8,571 bases of DNA from Caldifarciminota bacterium RBG_13_43_14. Lineage in GTDB: Bacteria > Hydrothermota > Tepidihabitantia > SM23-42. This document shows, piece by piece, positions 1-7,126 of this stretch (position 1 is the first letter of the stretch; every line of letters begins with the position of its first letter). A program made the translations under genes and the position numbers. Location: the NCBI GenBank assembly GCA_001771735.1, contig MEUM01000143.1, forward strand, positions 1 through 8,571. The letters run 5' to 3'. The notes under the pieces were generated by a model. That model had not been told where the DNA came from, made no database searches, and saw only the letters and a program-made list of their open reading frames with translations.

Positions 1-2
1 AA

Positions 3-1028
3 TGGATCACCAATTTCGCTAATCAGCGTTCTTTTAATTATCATTATATTATGAAAACAATGTCGGTTTATACTGAAGCATATGGTGAGTGTTTGATCGG
101 TATTGGCGAACACTTATCCGGTATGTGGCAGGGCAATGGTCAAAAACTGGATTTTGAATATTATGGACTATACGATCTTGAATATGAAAAACAGAATGGC
201 CATTGGATAGAGAATGTTCGTGGTGAACAAACGGAAATTCTGACCCAGATTGAAAGAGTGTTGGAATTCGATGAGTTTGAGTACCAACCGGATGCCGAGA
301 CCTATACATATCGTTTCAAGGCCAATGTGGCATTTTTATCACCAATACACCGCAAGGAGATGGTTGGTTCGATCAGATTTTCGGGTAAAGACTATCGCCC
401 GGTCGAAATTTGGGCCGGTTTGCCGGATTCGTCCGTGTATTGGATGGTTAAACTAAGTGATTATAATCGCCTGCGATCGATCAAACCGCCGGTTATGAAA
501 TGGCAGGAACATACGATCGACACAGGAGAAAATTATGGTTCACTGAAAAAAAGATTTAACCTGCTTGATATCCCATACAGAATAAAGCGTGGCAATCAAA
601 AAGTGGAAATAAATGTTCCGGGATATATTAGTGCGGATGAATTGCAGCGCTATTTTGATAAGGTTGAAATGACCGTATCCAGAGTTGTTGATGATCGAGC
701 CGATGCAAAACGCAGCCTGGAGATAAATGAAAAAAAATCGGTTATTTACGTCGGTGACCGGATATTTGGGAGTTCTGATATAAAAGACGGTCGGGTTAAA
801 TTCGATGCGATCGGCCGTCCATTCGTGGCATTGTCATTGAGAAAACCGCAGGATATCTCAAGGCGTCTGCTCGTGGAGATAAACGATGAAACACCACAAA
901 TAGTAAATATTGACAATCCAGGTAAAATGAGTAAAATTAAACTATATTTTGATAAAACATTTCATGATATGCATGTCCTCAGGGCTCAGCTGCTCCAACC
1001 CTTACATAATATTGATTTCGATCTTTAA
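3..1028 (+). CDS. Unrecognised beta-rich protein, 5'-truncated by the window edge
   Basis: I do not recognise this protein. The reading frame is open from the first complete codon at 3 through to TAA at 1026-1028. An ATG at 51 would give 325 residues, but no Shine-Dalgarno site precedes it, and the 16 codons before it (WITNFANQRSFNYHYI) read like ordinary protein, so the true start most likely lies outside the window. The visible part has no signal peptide, membrane helix or cysteine motif. It is rich in aromatic and charged residues in alternating strand-like patterns (for example VEIWAGL, VYWMVKL, KVEINVPGYI), which suggests a mainly beta fold. It ends 13 bases before the glycosyltransferase gene, so the two are probably co-transcribed. 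By position it could be an accessory factor for polysaccharide synthesis, but that is inference from neighbourhood only. Confidence 0.75.
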   Translation, partial: WITNFANQRSFNYHYIMKTMSVYTEAYGECLIGIGEHLSGMWQGNGQKLDFEYYGLYDLEYEKQNGHWIENVRGEQTEILTQIERVLEFDEFEYQPDAETYTYRFKANVAFLSPIHRKEMVGSIRFSGKDYRPVEIWAGLPDSSVYWMVKLSDYNRLRSIKPPVMKWQEHTIDTGENYGSLKKRFNLLDIPYRIKRGNQKVEINVPGYISADELQRYFDKVEMTVSRVVDDRADAKRSLEINEKKSVIYVGDRIFGSSDIKDGRVKFDAIGRPFVALSLRKPQDISRRLLVEINDETPQIVNIDNPGKMSKIKLYFDKTFHDMHVLRAQLLQPLHNIDFDL

Positions 1029-1030
1029 TT

Positions 1031-1037
1031 AAGGGGG
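1031..1037 (+). promoter_or_regulatory. Shine-Dalgarno site for the TTG-started glycosyltransferase
   Basis: AAGGGGG ends four bases before TTG at 1042. It supports the TTG as start, since the protein then begins directly with its first membrane helix and no ATG is available nearby in frame. Confidence 0.6.
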
Positions 1038-1041
1038 ATCT

Positions 1042-2514
1042 TTGATAAATCTGGTTTTGCTCATTTATTTTTTACTCTTAACAGTATTGTTTTTTTATTC
1101 ATTCCATTCGTATTTGCTATTATATTATTATTTCAAATTCCGCCAGCGTCTTAAGGATAAAAAAGATAAAAGCTCTGATACCCGGCCGTTGGTGACAGTG
1201 CAGTTGCCAATTTATAATGAAAAATTTGTGATTCGTCGTTTGTTGCGCAGTGTTGTCGATCTTGATTATCCAAAATCCAAACTTGAGATACAAGTGATTG
1301 ATGATTCGGATGATGAAACCACGATGATCGTGAATGAGCTCGTTCAATATTATCGAAAAAACCATTTTGAAATAAAACACATACGCCGCGGATCAAGAAA
1401 GGGATATAAAGCCGGGGCACTGCAATATGCGACGAACCTGGCAAAAGGCGATTATTTGGCGATTTTTGATGCTGATTTTATCGTACCGCGTAATTTCTTG
1501 AAGGCATTGATCGGTGAGTTTAGCGATCCGCGCGTCGGTAGTGTTCAGGCACGCTGGGGGCATTTGAATGACCGTTATTCAGTGTTGACCCGCTCTCAGG
1601 CGATCAGTCTGGATAATCATTTTGTCATGGAACAAGGACTGCGCAGTGAAGCCAATTTCTTTATCAATTTCAACGGAACATGCGGACTATGGGCTAAAAA
1701 AGCGATCATTGATGCCGGTGGGTGGCAGTCGGATACCCTGGCCGAGGACCTTGATCTATCCTACCGCGTACAGCTAAAAGGATGGTCGATCAAGTTCCGT
1801 GGGGATGTTATTGTTGAAGGTGAACTGCCGGATAATGCCAATAGCTACCGGATCCAGCAGAACCGCTGGGCTAAAGGCACAATACAAGTAGCAAGGAAAT
1901 TATTGAAGACTGCTTTACGGTCCGATATAAGCTGGTCAGCGAAATACGAAGCGATCGTACATTTGACCTGCCATATTAATTTTATTGCGATGTTAGGATT
2001 AGCGATACTGACCCTGCCGGTTGTGTATTTCAAGGTTGAAAGTTATGTGTCCGTGACTTATTATAATATTATATCGTTTTTTACGATCGGGGTATTTGGG
2101 TATCCCTTCCTTTATTATTTATCGCAGCGCAAAAGTTATGTTTCATATTGGCGCCGCGTTCCATATATTATGGGAGTTATTGCATACAGCATGGGTTTAT
2201 CATTATCAAATACCAAGGCATTGATTGAAGGTTGGTTCAATCAGCGTATGGTTTTTACCCGAACCCCAAAATCCGGAGGTTCAAGAAAGAAGTATTATGT
2301 TGATAGTAACTCGATTATACCCATTCTTGAGACGGTCTTAGGACTATATAATCTGGCGAGTCTGGTCTACGTGATCATACATATGCAGATCGTTCTTATT
2401 CCATTTTTGTCATTGTATTCAATTGGTTTCCTAAGCATGGGGCTTTCGTCTCTAAGACAGGGTATGACAGGTTTAAAACCGCAGGAGGTCTTATGCTCAA
2501 GAGAGAACTCTTAG
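1042..2514 (+). CDS. Membrane-bound processive family-2 glycosyltransferase (cellulose-synthase/CslA-like)
   Basis: A 490-residue GT2 enzyme predicted to polymerise or transfer a sugar from a nucleotide-sugar at the inner membrane. The order is: an N-terminal membrane helix (about 2-30); a cytoplasmic GT-A domain with PIYNE (56-60), the acidic IDDSDD (86-91), the metal-binding DAD (143-145), the acceptor/base motif TLAEDLDLSYR (232-242) and QQNRW (272-276, the QxxRW signature of processive enzymes); then several C-terminal membrane helices (about 303-330, 337-360, 374-390, 425-470). An FTRTPK stretch (405-410), common in this family, lies in the loop between helices. All catalytic motifs are intact and the length is normal. 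The product is uncertain: CslA/BcsA relatives make beta-linked glucan or mannan, and no c-di-GMP-binding PilZ domain is attached. The start is TTG with a good ribosome site. The last 22 bases overlap the zinc-ribbon gene, implying coupled translation. Confidence 0.93.
   Translation: MINLVLLIYFLLLTVLFFYSFHSYLLLYYYFKFRQRLKDKKDKSSDTRPLVTVQLPIYNEKFVIRRLLRSVVDLDYPKSKLEIQVIDDSDDETTMIVNELVQYYRKNHFEIKHIRRGSRKGYKAGALQYATNLAKGDYLAIFDADFIVPRNFLKALIGEFSDPRVGSVQARWGHLNDRYSVLTRSQAISLDNHFVMEQGLRSEANFFINFNGTCGLWAKKAIIDAGGWQSDTLAEDLDLSYRVQLKGWSIKFRGDVIVEGELPDNANSYRIQQNRWAKGTIQVARKLLKTALRSDISWSAKYEAIVHLTCHINFIAMLGLAILTLPVVYFKVESYVSVTYYNIISFFTIGVFGYPFLYYLSQRKSYVSYWRRVPYIMGVIAYSMGLSLSNTKALIEGWFNQRMVFTRTPKSGGSRKKYYVDSNSIIPILETVLGLYNLASLVYVIIHMQIVLIPFLSLYSIGFLSMGLSSLRQGMTGLKPQEVLCSRENS
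2483..2488 (+). promoter_or_regulatory. Perfect Shine-Dalgarno inside the glycosyltransferase gene
   Basis: AGGAGG four bases before ATG at 2493. This strong site, embedded in another gene's 3' end, is the main evidence that the short 55-codon frame is translated. Confidence 0.75.
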
Positions 2515-2660
2515 ATATTCTGGTTTGCCCAAAATGTAAAGGTGAACTCGAATACCGGATAAAAGAAGTAGAACTTGTGTGTCACAAGTGTAAATTGGCT
2601 TTTCCGGTCAAGGATGATATACCGGTAATGTTGATTGATGAGGCAAGGAAGATAACATGA
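2493..2660 (+). CDS. Trm112/UPF0434 (YcaR-type) zinc-ribbon protein, 55 residues
   Basis: A short gene that is easily missed, translated as a 55-residue protein beginning MLKRELLDILVCPKCKGEL. Two CxxC knuckles (Cys12/Cys15 and Cys30/Cys33) form a probable zinc ribbon. The patterns LLDILVCPKCKG, then a hydrophobic-C-x-x-C segment, then FPVKDDIPVMLIDEAR are those of the bacterial UPF0434/Trm112 family, whose members are normally about 55-65 residues, so this one is complete. Eukaryotic and archaeal Trm112 activates methyltransferases by binding them. The bacterial proteins are poorly understood; in enterobacteria ycaR lies with kdsB and lpxK, so a link to envelope genes has precedent. The gene starts 22 bases inside the glycosyltransferase gene and its TGA overlaps the next ATG (ATGA), so all three are probably translationally coupled. 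Confidence 0.93.
   Translation: MLKRELLDILVCPKCKGELEYRIKEVELVCHKCKLAFPVKDDIPVMLIDEARKIT
2646..2651 (+). promoter_or_regulatory. Ribosome-binding site for the C25 peptidase gene
   Basis: AGGAAG-like purine run five to six bases before ATG at 2657. An in-frame TGA at 2639-2641 shows that this ATG is the only usable ATG start, even though the resulting signal peptide has no basic N-region. Confidence 0.5.
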
Positions 2661-5600
2661 TACCGGTCATACTTGTGGTTGTGCTTTGCAGTACGATACA
2701 GGTTAAAGAACTGGGACAGAATGGTATTGAATTTTCTTTGGTCATTGAGGATCAGGATATTGAAAAACTTGATTTTCCTGGTGCCTCATGGCTGGCTGAA
2801 GAGGGTGAACCTGATGTTCCCAGTATATTGTATAAAATAGGCATACCGCAAGGCGGTAATGTAGATATTCAGATAATCGAGAATGACGAGACAATTATTT
2901 CCAATTATACAGTTGAACCGGTTCGTTATGTCGGTATTTTGGAACCCGGTCCAATACCTTTGGACCCGTCCATTGCGAAATATAAAGAAGATGTTTTTTA
3001 TCCTGGTGAATTGTATGAGATCAGCAAGCCGGCATATTTTCGCGATCTTTATACCATAGATCTCCGAATCAATCCGGTTCAATATAATCCAGTCAGTCGT
3101 CAGTTGAAGATTAGCCGCCGCCTGAAGATCCGTTTGAGCCATAACGGTATTCCGAAGATCAGACCAACCTACGATCAATCGTTTGATGCGGTGTATCAGG
3201 GAACTGTTATCAATTTTGATCAGTGTAAGTTGTGGCGGCGCGATCCTTTGCCGACAATCTTGAACAATCCTTTTTTGACCGGCGCATGGTTCAAGATCGA
3301 AATCGGAGCCGAAGGATTATACCAGATCGGACACGATGAATTGCGTGCGGTAAATATCGATCCGGCGCAATTTGACCCCCGAACAATGAAAATTTACAGT
3401 GCGGCATTTGATCTTTTGCCGCGTGATGTCACAAGTATTTTCCCGGATTCGATGATCGAAATTCCTATTTTTGTGGAAGGTGAAGGCGATGGCAGTTTTG
3501 ATCGCAATGATAAGCTATATTTTTATGGTTTTCCAGCGAGCCATTTTACCGTTGAGACGATGATCGGGTGGTATGAAAACGGATATGCCCTTAATAATGT
3601 ATACTGGTTCACGTTCGGCGGATCTAATGGTCAGCGCATGGAATCAGTGAATGCTTCATATAACGGCAGTTCACCTGGGACAATCGTTCGCGACATTATT
3701 CATTATGAGGAGGATGTCGGCAATCCGACCCGCTCCGGCATAAACTGGTACTGGAAAGATATATCGCCTGGAGATGGAGATAGTGGAAGCTGTCTGATTA
3801 ATTTGCAGCATCCTAGCGCTCAGGGAAATGCCACATTGGGATCGGTATTTTTTACATTGAACGCGGATACCTGGATATATCAGATGAAAATCGATGACCA
3901 GACCTTTTATTATGACACCATTATGTTATCATCAATGGACCGTTTACCCGGACATTTATTGACCGGGACTGGAGTTTTGAACAGTGATTCTTCAGAATTC
4001 GAGTTCATGATCATTCGTCCGGCGGGTACAACCACTCCGTTGATCGCTTATTTCAATGCTTTGACTCTCGAATATGATCGTCGCGCTGATTTCGACAATC
4101 CATTTCACGCAATCTACCATGGGCCGGCTAATTATACGCTGCGGTGTACGAATGCCGATAATAACGCTTTTATACTTGATATAACTGATAGCCGGCAGCC
4201 AAAAAGATTTGTCAATTATACGATTGAAGGAAATGATTTGACCTTGAGCAGTGATGTTGATTCTCTGCAATTCCTGTATTTCAGCCGTGCGGACCAGGCA
4301 CAAAGCGCGGTGCTGCAGGCTGTATATCCTGGAAAGCTCAAACAACCCGATGCTGGCGCTGAATATCTTATCATAACCCATGAAAATTTTGCCAATGCGA
4401 TCCATCCGCTGGTTAATTACCGGCGCCGCGACTATTCGGTTAAGTTGGTCAAAATCGGTGATATTTATAATGATTTTTCGTTTGGCAAATACGATCCGCT
4501 GGCAATAAAACATTTTTTATATTATACGTTGAATAACTGGACTACGGTGCCTAAATATATTTTACTGGTCGGCGACGCAACCTATGATTATAAGAACAAT
4601 TTGCAAAAAGAAAACCCGCCTAATTATATTCCTATGTATGAATGGGGTACAGTATTGAGAGGAAATCCAGGTATTCCACCCAATGGTATCTACGAAGGTG
4701 AATATGTAAATTTTGGCGGTGGTGAAGCAATGATACAGGGCCGGATCACGGTTCGTACCAAGCAGGAAGTACGTGATTTCATTGACAAGTTATTAGCATA
4801 CGAAACCGGGCCGATCGATGGATTATGGAATAAAAGAATACTTGCGGCAGCTGATGATGAATACTCGAATTCATATAAATGGGAATGGTACACGGCACCG
4901 CATAGTTATCAATGCGAGAGCGTATTTGAACATGTGCCGGATTCATTATATGATTTTGCTAAAGTCTATATGGTCAGTTATCCGCCATTCCAGTATCCGG
5001 CATCAAAACCCAATGCCCAGCAGGCGTTTATAAAAGAATTGAATCGCGGCTGCTATGCCGGTGTTTATTACGGTCATGGCAATACGAATCAGCTTGCGGA
5101 TGAGGGTTTGTTTTATGATACCAATATACCCCAGGTCAAAAATGGCCGGCGATTCTTTTTCTTTTATTTCGGGTCCTGCACAGTCAGCCGTTTCGATGAT
5201 TCGGATTATGAATGCATTGGTGAACAGCTGGTTAGAATAAGAGAAGGTGCGATCGGCACAATGGGGGAGACCGCAGGATCAAGTCCCTCGGGGAACCAAT
5301 GGATCGGTGATACGCTGTTCAGTATGCTCACCAGAACCGATTTGACTATGGGTGAATGCTTTAATATGGCTCGACAGGGGGAGTATCTGCTATTAGGTGA
5401 TCCAGCAACAAAAATGCGCCGGATCAGTAACTATCATGTTATGAGCGCGACTCCAGATTCAGTACGGCCTTTGGAAAAAATTACGGTGATCGATAATAGC
5501 AATTTATATTATCTTCGTTCAATGGTCCGGGATACAACTCATATTTCATGGTTTGACGAGACCACAGTCGATCGTATCAGTGGTCATGTTTATCGCATGG

Positions 5601-6460
5601 TGCAGACCGGACCCGGGTCTTATGTGCCTTTTGACTATTTGATCGAAGGCAAGGAGTTTTACAAGGGCTGGTGGGATGATACGGCAATCGTGATTATCCC
5701 GGCGATCGTGACAAATAATTTACCGGTAGTCAGTTTAAGCAGTATTAATGTCCTGGACTGCAGTGAATTGGATTCGATTAAGGTATATGGCAGTGCATTG
5801 CCGACTACCGATGAAACCGGACCTGAGGTTGAGTTGTACAGCGGCGCTTCAAAACTGAAAGATGGTGACTGGGTCGAGGCTAATTTTGTACTTACCGGTA
5901 AGATCAGCGATGAAAGCGGTATAAATTTGATGCATTCAGTCAACGACATCAGAGGATTTTTTCTTTATATTAACAATGAAGTAAGCGCCAAGACCGATCT
6001 CCGCGACTATTTCATATATGATCGCAATAGCTTTGCCAGTGGGGAATTTAATATACCGCTTCATCTAAACGAAGCTGAAAATACGATCGTCATAAATGTC
6101 GTTGATAATTACTATAATCAAACGACCGATACGATCCAGCTCAATGCCGAGCAGTTCAACCGCATCCGGATCGAAAATGTCCTTGTTTATCCTAATCCAT
6201 TGCGTAACAGAGGAGTTATTTACTTTACCTTCAGTTTAACCAATCACGGGATAATCAATATCAAAGTTTTCACGATCGCGGGACGATTAATCAAGACAAT
6301 CGAAAACATAATGGGCAATGCCGGCTATAATCAGATTGCGTGGGATGTACTTGATGAGTACTATGATGAAATAAGTAACGGTGTCTATCTGATTAAAATC
6401 AGTGCTGAAAACGAAGGCAGCAAAGATCAGATAACTGAAAAATTTATTATCGCAAGGTAA
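2657..6460 (+). CDS. PorU-like C25 (gingipain-family) cysteine peptidase with C-terminal T9SS sorting domain
   Basis: A 1267-residue exported protein. It has a short hydrophobic N-terminus (about 2-14), then a beta-rich pro-region whose GEPDVPSILYKIGIP resembles gingipain propeptides. A PorU-like N-terminal domain follows, with GAWFKIEIGAEGLYQI (from 209) and GDGSFDRNDKLYFYG (277-291). The C25 caspase-fold domain runs from about 569 to 920, with catalytic His807 in YYGHGN, Cys841 in FGSCTVS, and the family's terminal LLLGDPA (from 911). A beta-sandwich comes next, with DETGPEVEL (1052) and DESGIN (1085-1090), and finally an Ig-like sorting domain from YPNP (1178) through SNGVYLIKI to the end. 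The His-Cys spacing of 34 fits gingipains. In Porphyromonas, PorU is the sortase that removes sorting domains and attaches cargo to A-LPS; this protein's beta-sandwich and length resemble PorU more than secreted gingipains, but a secreted protease is possible. It overlaps the zinc-ribbon gene by four bases. Confidence 0.88.
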   Translation: MIPVILVVVLCSTIQVKELGQNGIEFSLVIEDQDIEKLDFPGASWLAEEGEPDVPSILYKIGIPQGGNVDIQIIENDETIISNYTVEPVRYVGILEPGPIPLDPSIAKYKEDVFYPGELYEISKPAYFRDLYTIDLRINPVQYNPVSRQLKISRRLKIRLSHNGIPKIRPTYDQSFDAVYQGTVINFDQCKLWRRDPLPTILNNPFLTGAWFKIEIGAEGLYQIGHDELRAVNIDPAQFDPRTMKIYSAAFDLLPRDVTSIFPDSMIEIPIFVEGEGDGSFDRNDKLYFYGFPASHFTVETMIGWYENGYALNNVYWFTFGGSNGQRMESVNASYNGSSPGTIVRDIIHYEEDVGNPTRSGINWYWKDISPGDGDSGSCLINLQHPSAQGNATLGSVFFTLNADTWIYQMKIDDQTFYYDTIMLSSMDRLPGHLLTGTGVLNSDSSEFEFMIIRPAGTTTPLIAYFNALTLEYDRRADFDNPFHAIYHGPANYTLRCTNADNNAFILDITDSRQPKRFVNYTIEGNDLTLSSDVDSLQFLYFSRADQAQSAVLQAVYPGKLKQPDAGAEYLIITHENFANAIHPLVNYRRRDYSVKLVKIGDIYNDFSFGKYDPLAIKHFLYYTLNNWTTVPKYILLVGDATYDYKNNLQKENPPNYIPMYEWGTVLRGNPGIPPNGIYEGEYVNFGGGEAMIQGRITVRTKQEVRDFIDKLLAYETGPIDGLWNKRILAAADDEYSNSYKWEWYTAPHSYQCESVFEHVPDSLYDFAKVYMVSYPPFQYPASKPNAQQAFIKELNRGCYAGVYYGHGNTNQLADEGLFYDTNIPQVKNGRRFFFFYFGSCTVSRFDDSDYECIGEQLVRIREGAIGTMGETAGSSPSGNQWIGDTLFSMLTRTDLTMGECFNMARQGEYLLLGDPATKMRRISNYHVMSATPDSVRPLEKITVIDNSNLYYLRSMVRDTTHISWFDETTVDRISGHVYRMVQTGPGSYVPFDYLIEGKEFYKGWWDDTAIVIIPAIVTNNLPVVSLSSINVLDCSELDSIKVYGSALPTTDETGPEVELYSGASKLKDGDWVEANFVLTGKISDESGINLMHSVNDIRGFFLYINNEVSAKTDLRDYFIYDRNSFASGEFNIPLHLNEAENTIVINVVDNYYNQTTDTIQLNAEQFNRIRIENVLVYPNPLRNRGVIYFTFSLTNHGIINIKVFTIAGRLIKTIENIMGNAGYNQIAWDVLDEYYDEISNGVYLIKISAENEGSKDQITEKFIIAR

Positions 6461-6462
6461 AT

Positions 6463-6795
6463 ATGGCGATGATTACTGACCGCAAAGGACGGGCGGATAT
6501 TTCGTTCGCGGTTATTGATACTTCCCTTGAAAGTGTCTATAATGTACTTGATTCGATCAAGGATAATTTCCAAACTCAGGAAATAATTGTTGACCGTAAT
6601 TGCGCGCTGATCGTGATCTACAATACATCCAGGCAAGCGACCAGCGGGCTTGCCGGGAAGATATTTGCGCGGCTGGCTGAACGTAAGATCAATATCGAAA
6701 TGATAAGTTCATCGTTGACTTCATTGAATATAATGGTAAAGCGGGATAAGGCAATGGAGTCCGTTGCTGCAATCCGGGCTGAATTCGGAATATAA
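6463..6795 (+). CDS. Free-standing ACT-domain protein resembling the regulatory tail of aspartate kinase
   Basis: 110 residues with no catalytic domain. The first half (ADISFAVIDTSLESVYNVLDSI, 11-32, then EIIVDRNCALIVIY, 40-53) and the second half (GLAGKIFARLAERKINIEMI, 62-81, then SLNIMV, then AAIRAEFGI) match the order and spacing of the two C-terminal ACT modules of aspartokinases, where they bind lysine or threonine. The VxGxGM stretch usual between the modules is replaced by VIYNTSRQATS, so ligand preference cannot be read off. Likely role: small-molecule sensor acting on a partner enzyme, by analogy with the separate beta subunit of alpha2beta2 aspartokinases; no kinase gene is visible here. 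It starts two bases after the peptidase stop, with a weak AAGG ribosome site in that gene's last codons; ATG at 6469 is an alternative start. It ends the plus-strand operon. Confidence 0.82.
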   Translation: MAMITDRKGRADISFAVIDTSLESVYNVLDSIKDNFQTQEIIVDRNCALIVIYNTSRQATSGLAGKIFARLAERKINIEMISSSLTSLNIMVKRDKAMESVAAIRAEFGI

Positions 6796-6857
6796 AACAA
6801 AAATCCAAAATTCATAAAAACCCAAAAATATCGTAATTGTGTAATCAAAAACCGCTA

Positions 6858-6884
6858 TTGGGTTACTTGGTTATTACGTTATTT
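6858..6884. repeat. Degenerate 9-base tandem motif (TTGGGTTAC-like)
   Basis: Three imperfect consecutive units, TTGGGTTAC, TTGGTTATT and ACGTTATTT, follow each other. The flanking CGTAAT (6832-6837) and ATTACG (6873-6878) form a short inverted pair. Weak; it could be chance in AT-rich DNA. Confidence 0.25.
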
Positions 6885-6935
6885 TTCCTAATTTCTATCA
6901 CCTTTTCTCCTTTTCGTTTTTTCGCGTTACGTATT

Positions 6936-6996
6936 CCTCCCTTTCCTAAAGGGAGGTGAGGAGGGATTAATAATTATTGATCTCCCTTTATCCCTC
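6936..6996. repeat. Compound polypurine/polypyrimidine inverted repeat
   Basis: A perfect nine-base stem, CCTCCCTTT (6936-6944) with AAAGGGAGG (6948-6956), has a three-base loop CCT. A second copy of CTCCCTTT at 6982-6989 can compete for AAAGGGAG (6948-6955), and GAGGGAT (6961-6967) pairs with ATCCCTC (6990-6996), so two alternative folds exist. No T-run follows the first stem on either strand, so a plain terminator is not obvious. It resembles short interspersed palindromic repeats of bacterial genomes, but whether other copies exist cannot be seen in this window. Confidence 0.6.
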
Positions 6997-7026
6997 TTTA
7001 AAAAAGACGGAGTTTTCATTACGGTT

Positions 7027-7042
7027 GTGCGATGAATCGCAC
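7027..7042. repeat. Perfect seven-base palindrome GTGCGAT-GA-ATCGCAC
   Basis: GTGCGAT (7027-7033) and ATCGCAC (7036-7042) are separated by GA. The sequence continues CGCTAC, and the layout recalls widespread GTAG-(GC stem)-type interspersed hairpins, which in the inverse orientation read GTAGCGGTGCGATTC. No T-run follows. It is unrelated in sequence to the hairpins at 7489 and 8431. Confidence 0.5.
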
Positions 7043-7126
7043 CGCTACAATAATTGCTAAATTTTTTATATCGTTTTTAGGAAAAACTAAACTATTCTCG
7101 GTCTATGGCTTACCGATTACGGTTTT

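Larger units (their letters stand above)
6796..7126. other. Convergent intergenic region with inverted repeats, no convincing gene
   Basis: 331 bases between the ends of the plus-strand operon and the minus-strand membrane-protein gene. Composition shifts sharply: an AT-rich first part, then pyrimidine-rich (6885-6945), purine-rich (6948-6968) and pyrimidine-rich (6981-7000) blocks, then the AT-rich end. It holds several inverted repeats listed separately. Transcription from both sides should end here, yet I see no textbook GC-rich stem followed by a T-run. The only longer frame, ATG at 7032 to TAA at 7130 (32 codons), has no ribosome site and no protein-like pattern. Confidence 0.6.

Noticed and set aside
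3992..4513. Long minus-strand open frame (173 codons) inside the peptidase gene
   Set aside because: It lies wholly within a well-supported gene, has no ribosome site, and its sequence looks like an antisense shadow of the peptidase frame.
6952..6965. GGAGGTGAGGAGGG as a ribosome-binding site
   Set aside because: No start codon with an open frame of useful length follows; the run is better explained as part of the inverted repeat.
7073..7087. GTTTTT-AGG-AAAAAC inverted pair
   Set aside because: Short A/T-only stem in AT-rich DNA, expected by chance.
6796..7126. CRISPR array, tRNA or riboswitch in the intergenic region
   Set aside because: No regularly spaced identical repeats, no cloverleaf with a TTCGA-type T-loop, and no recognised riboswitch core were found on either strand.
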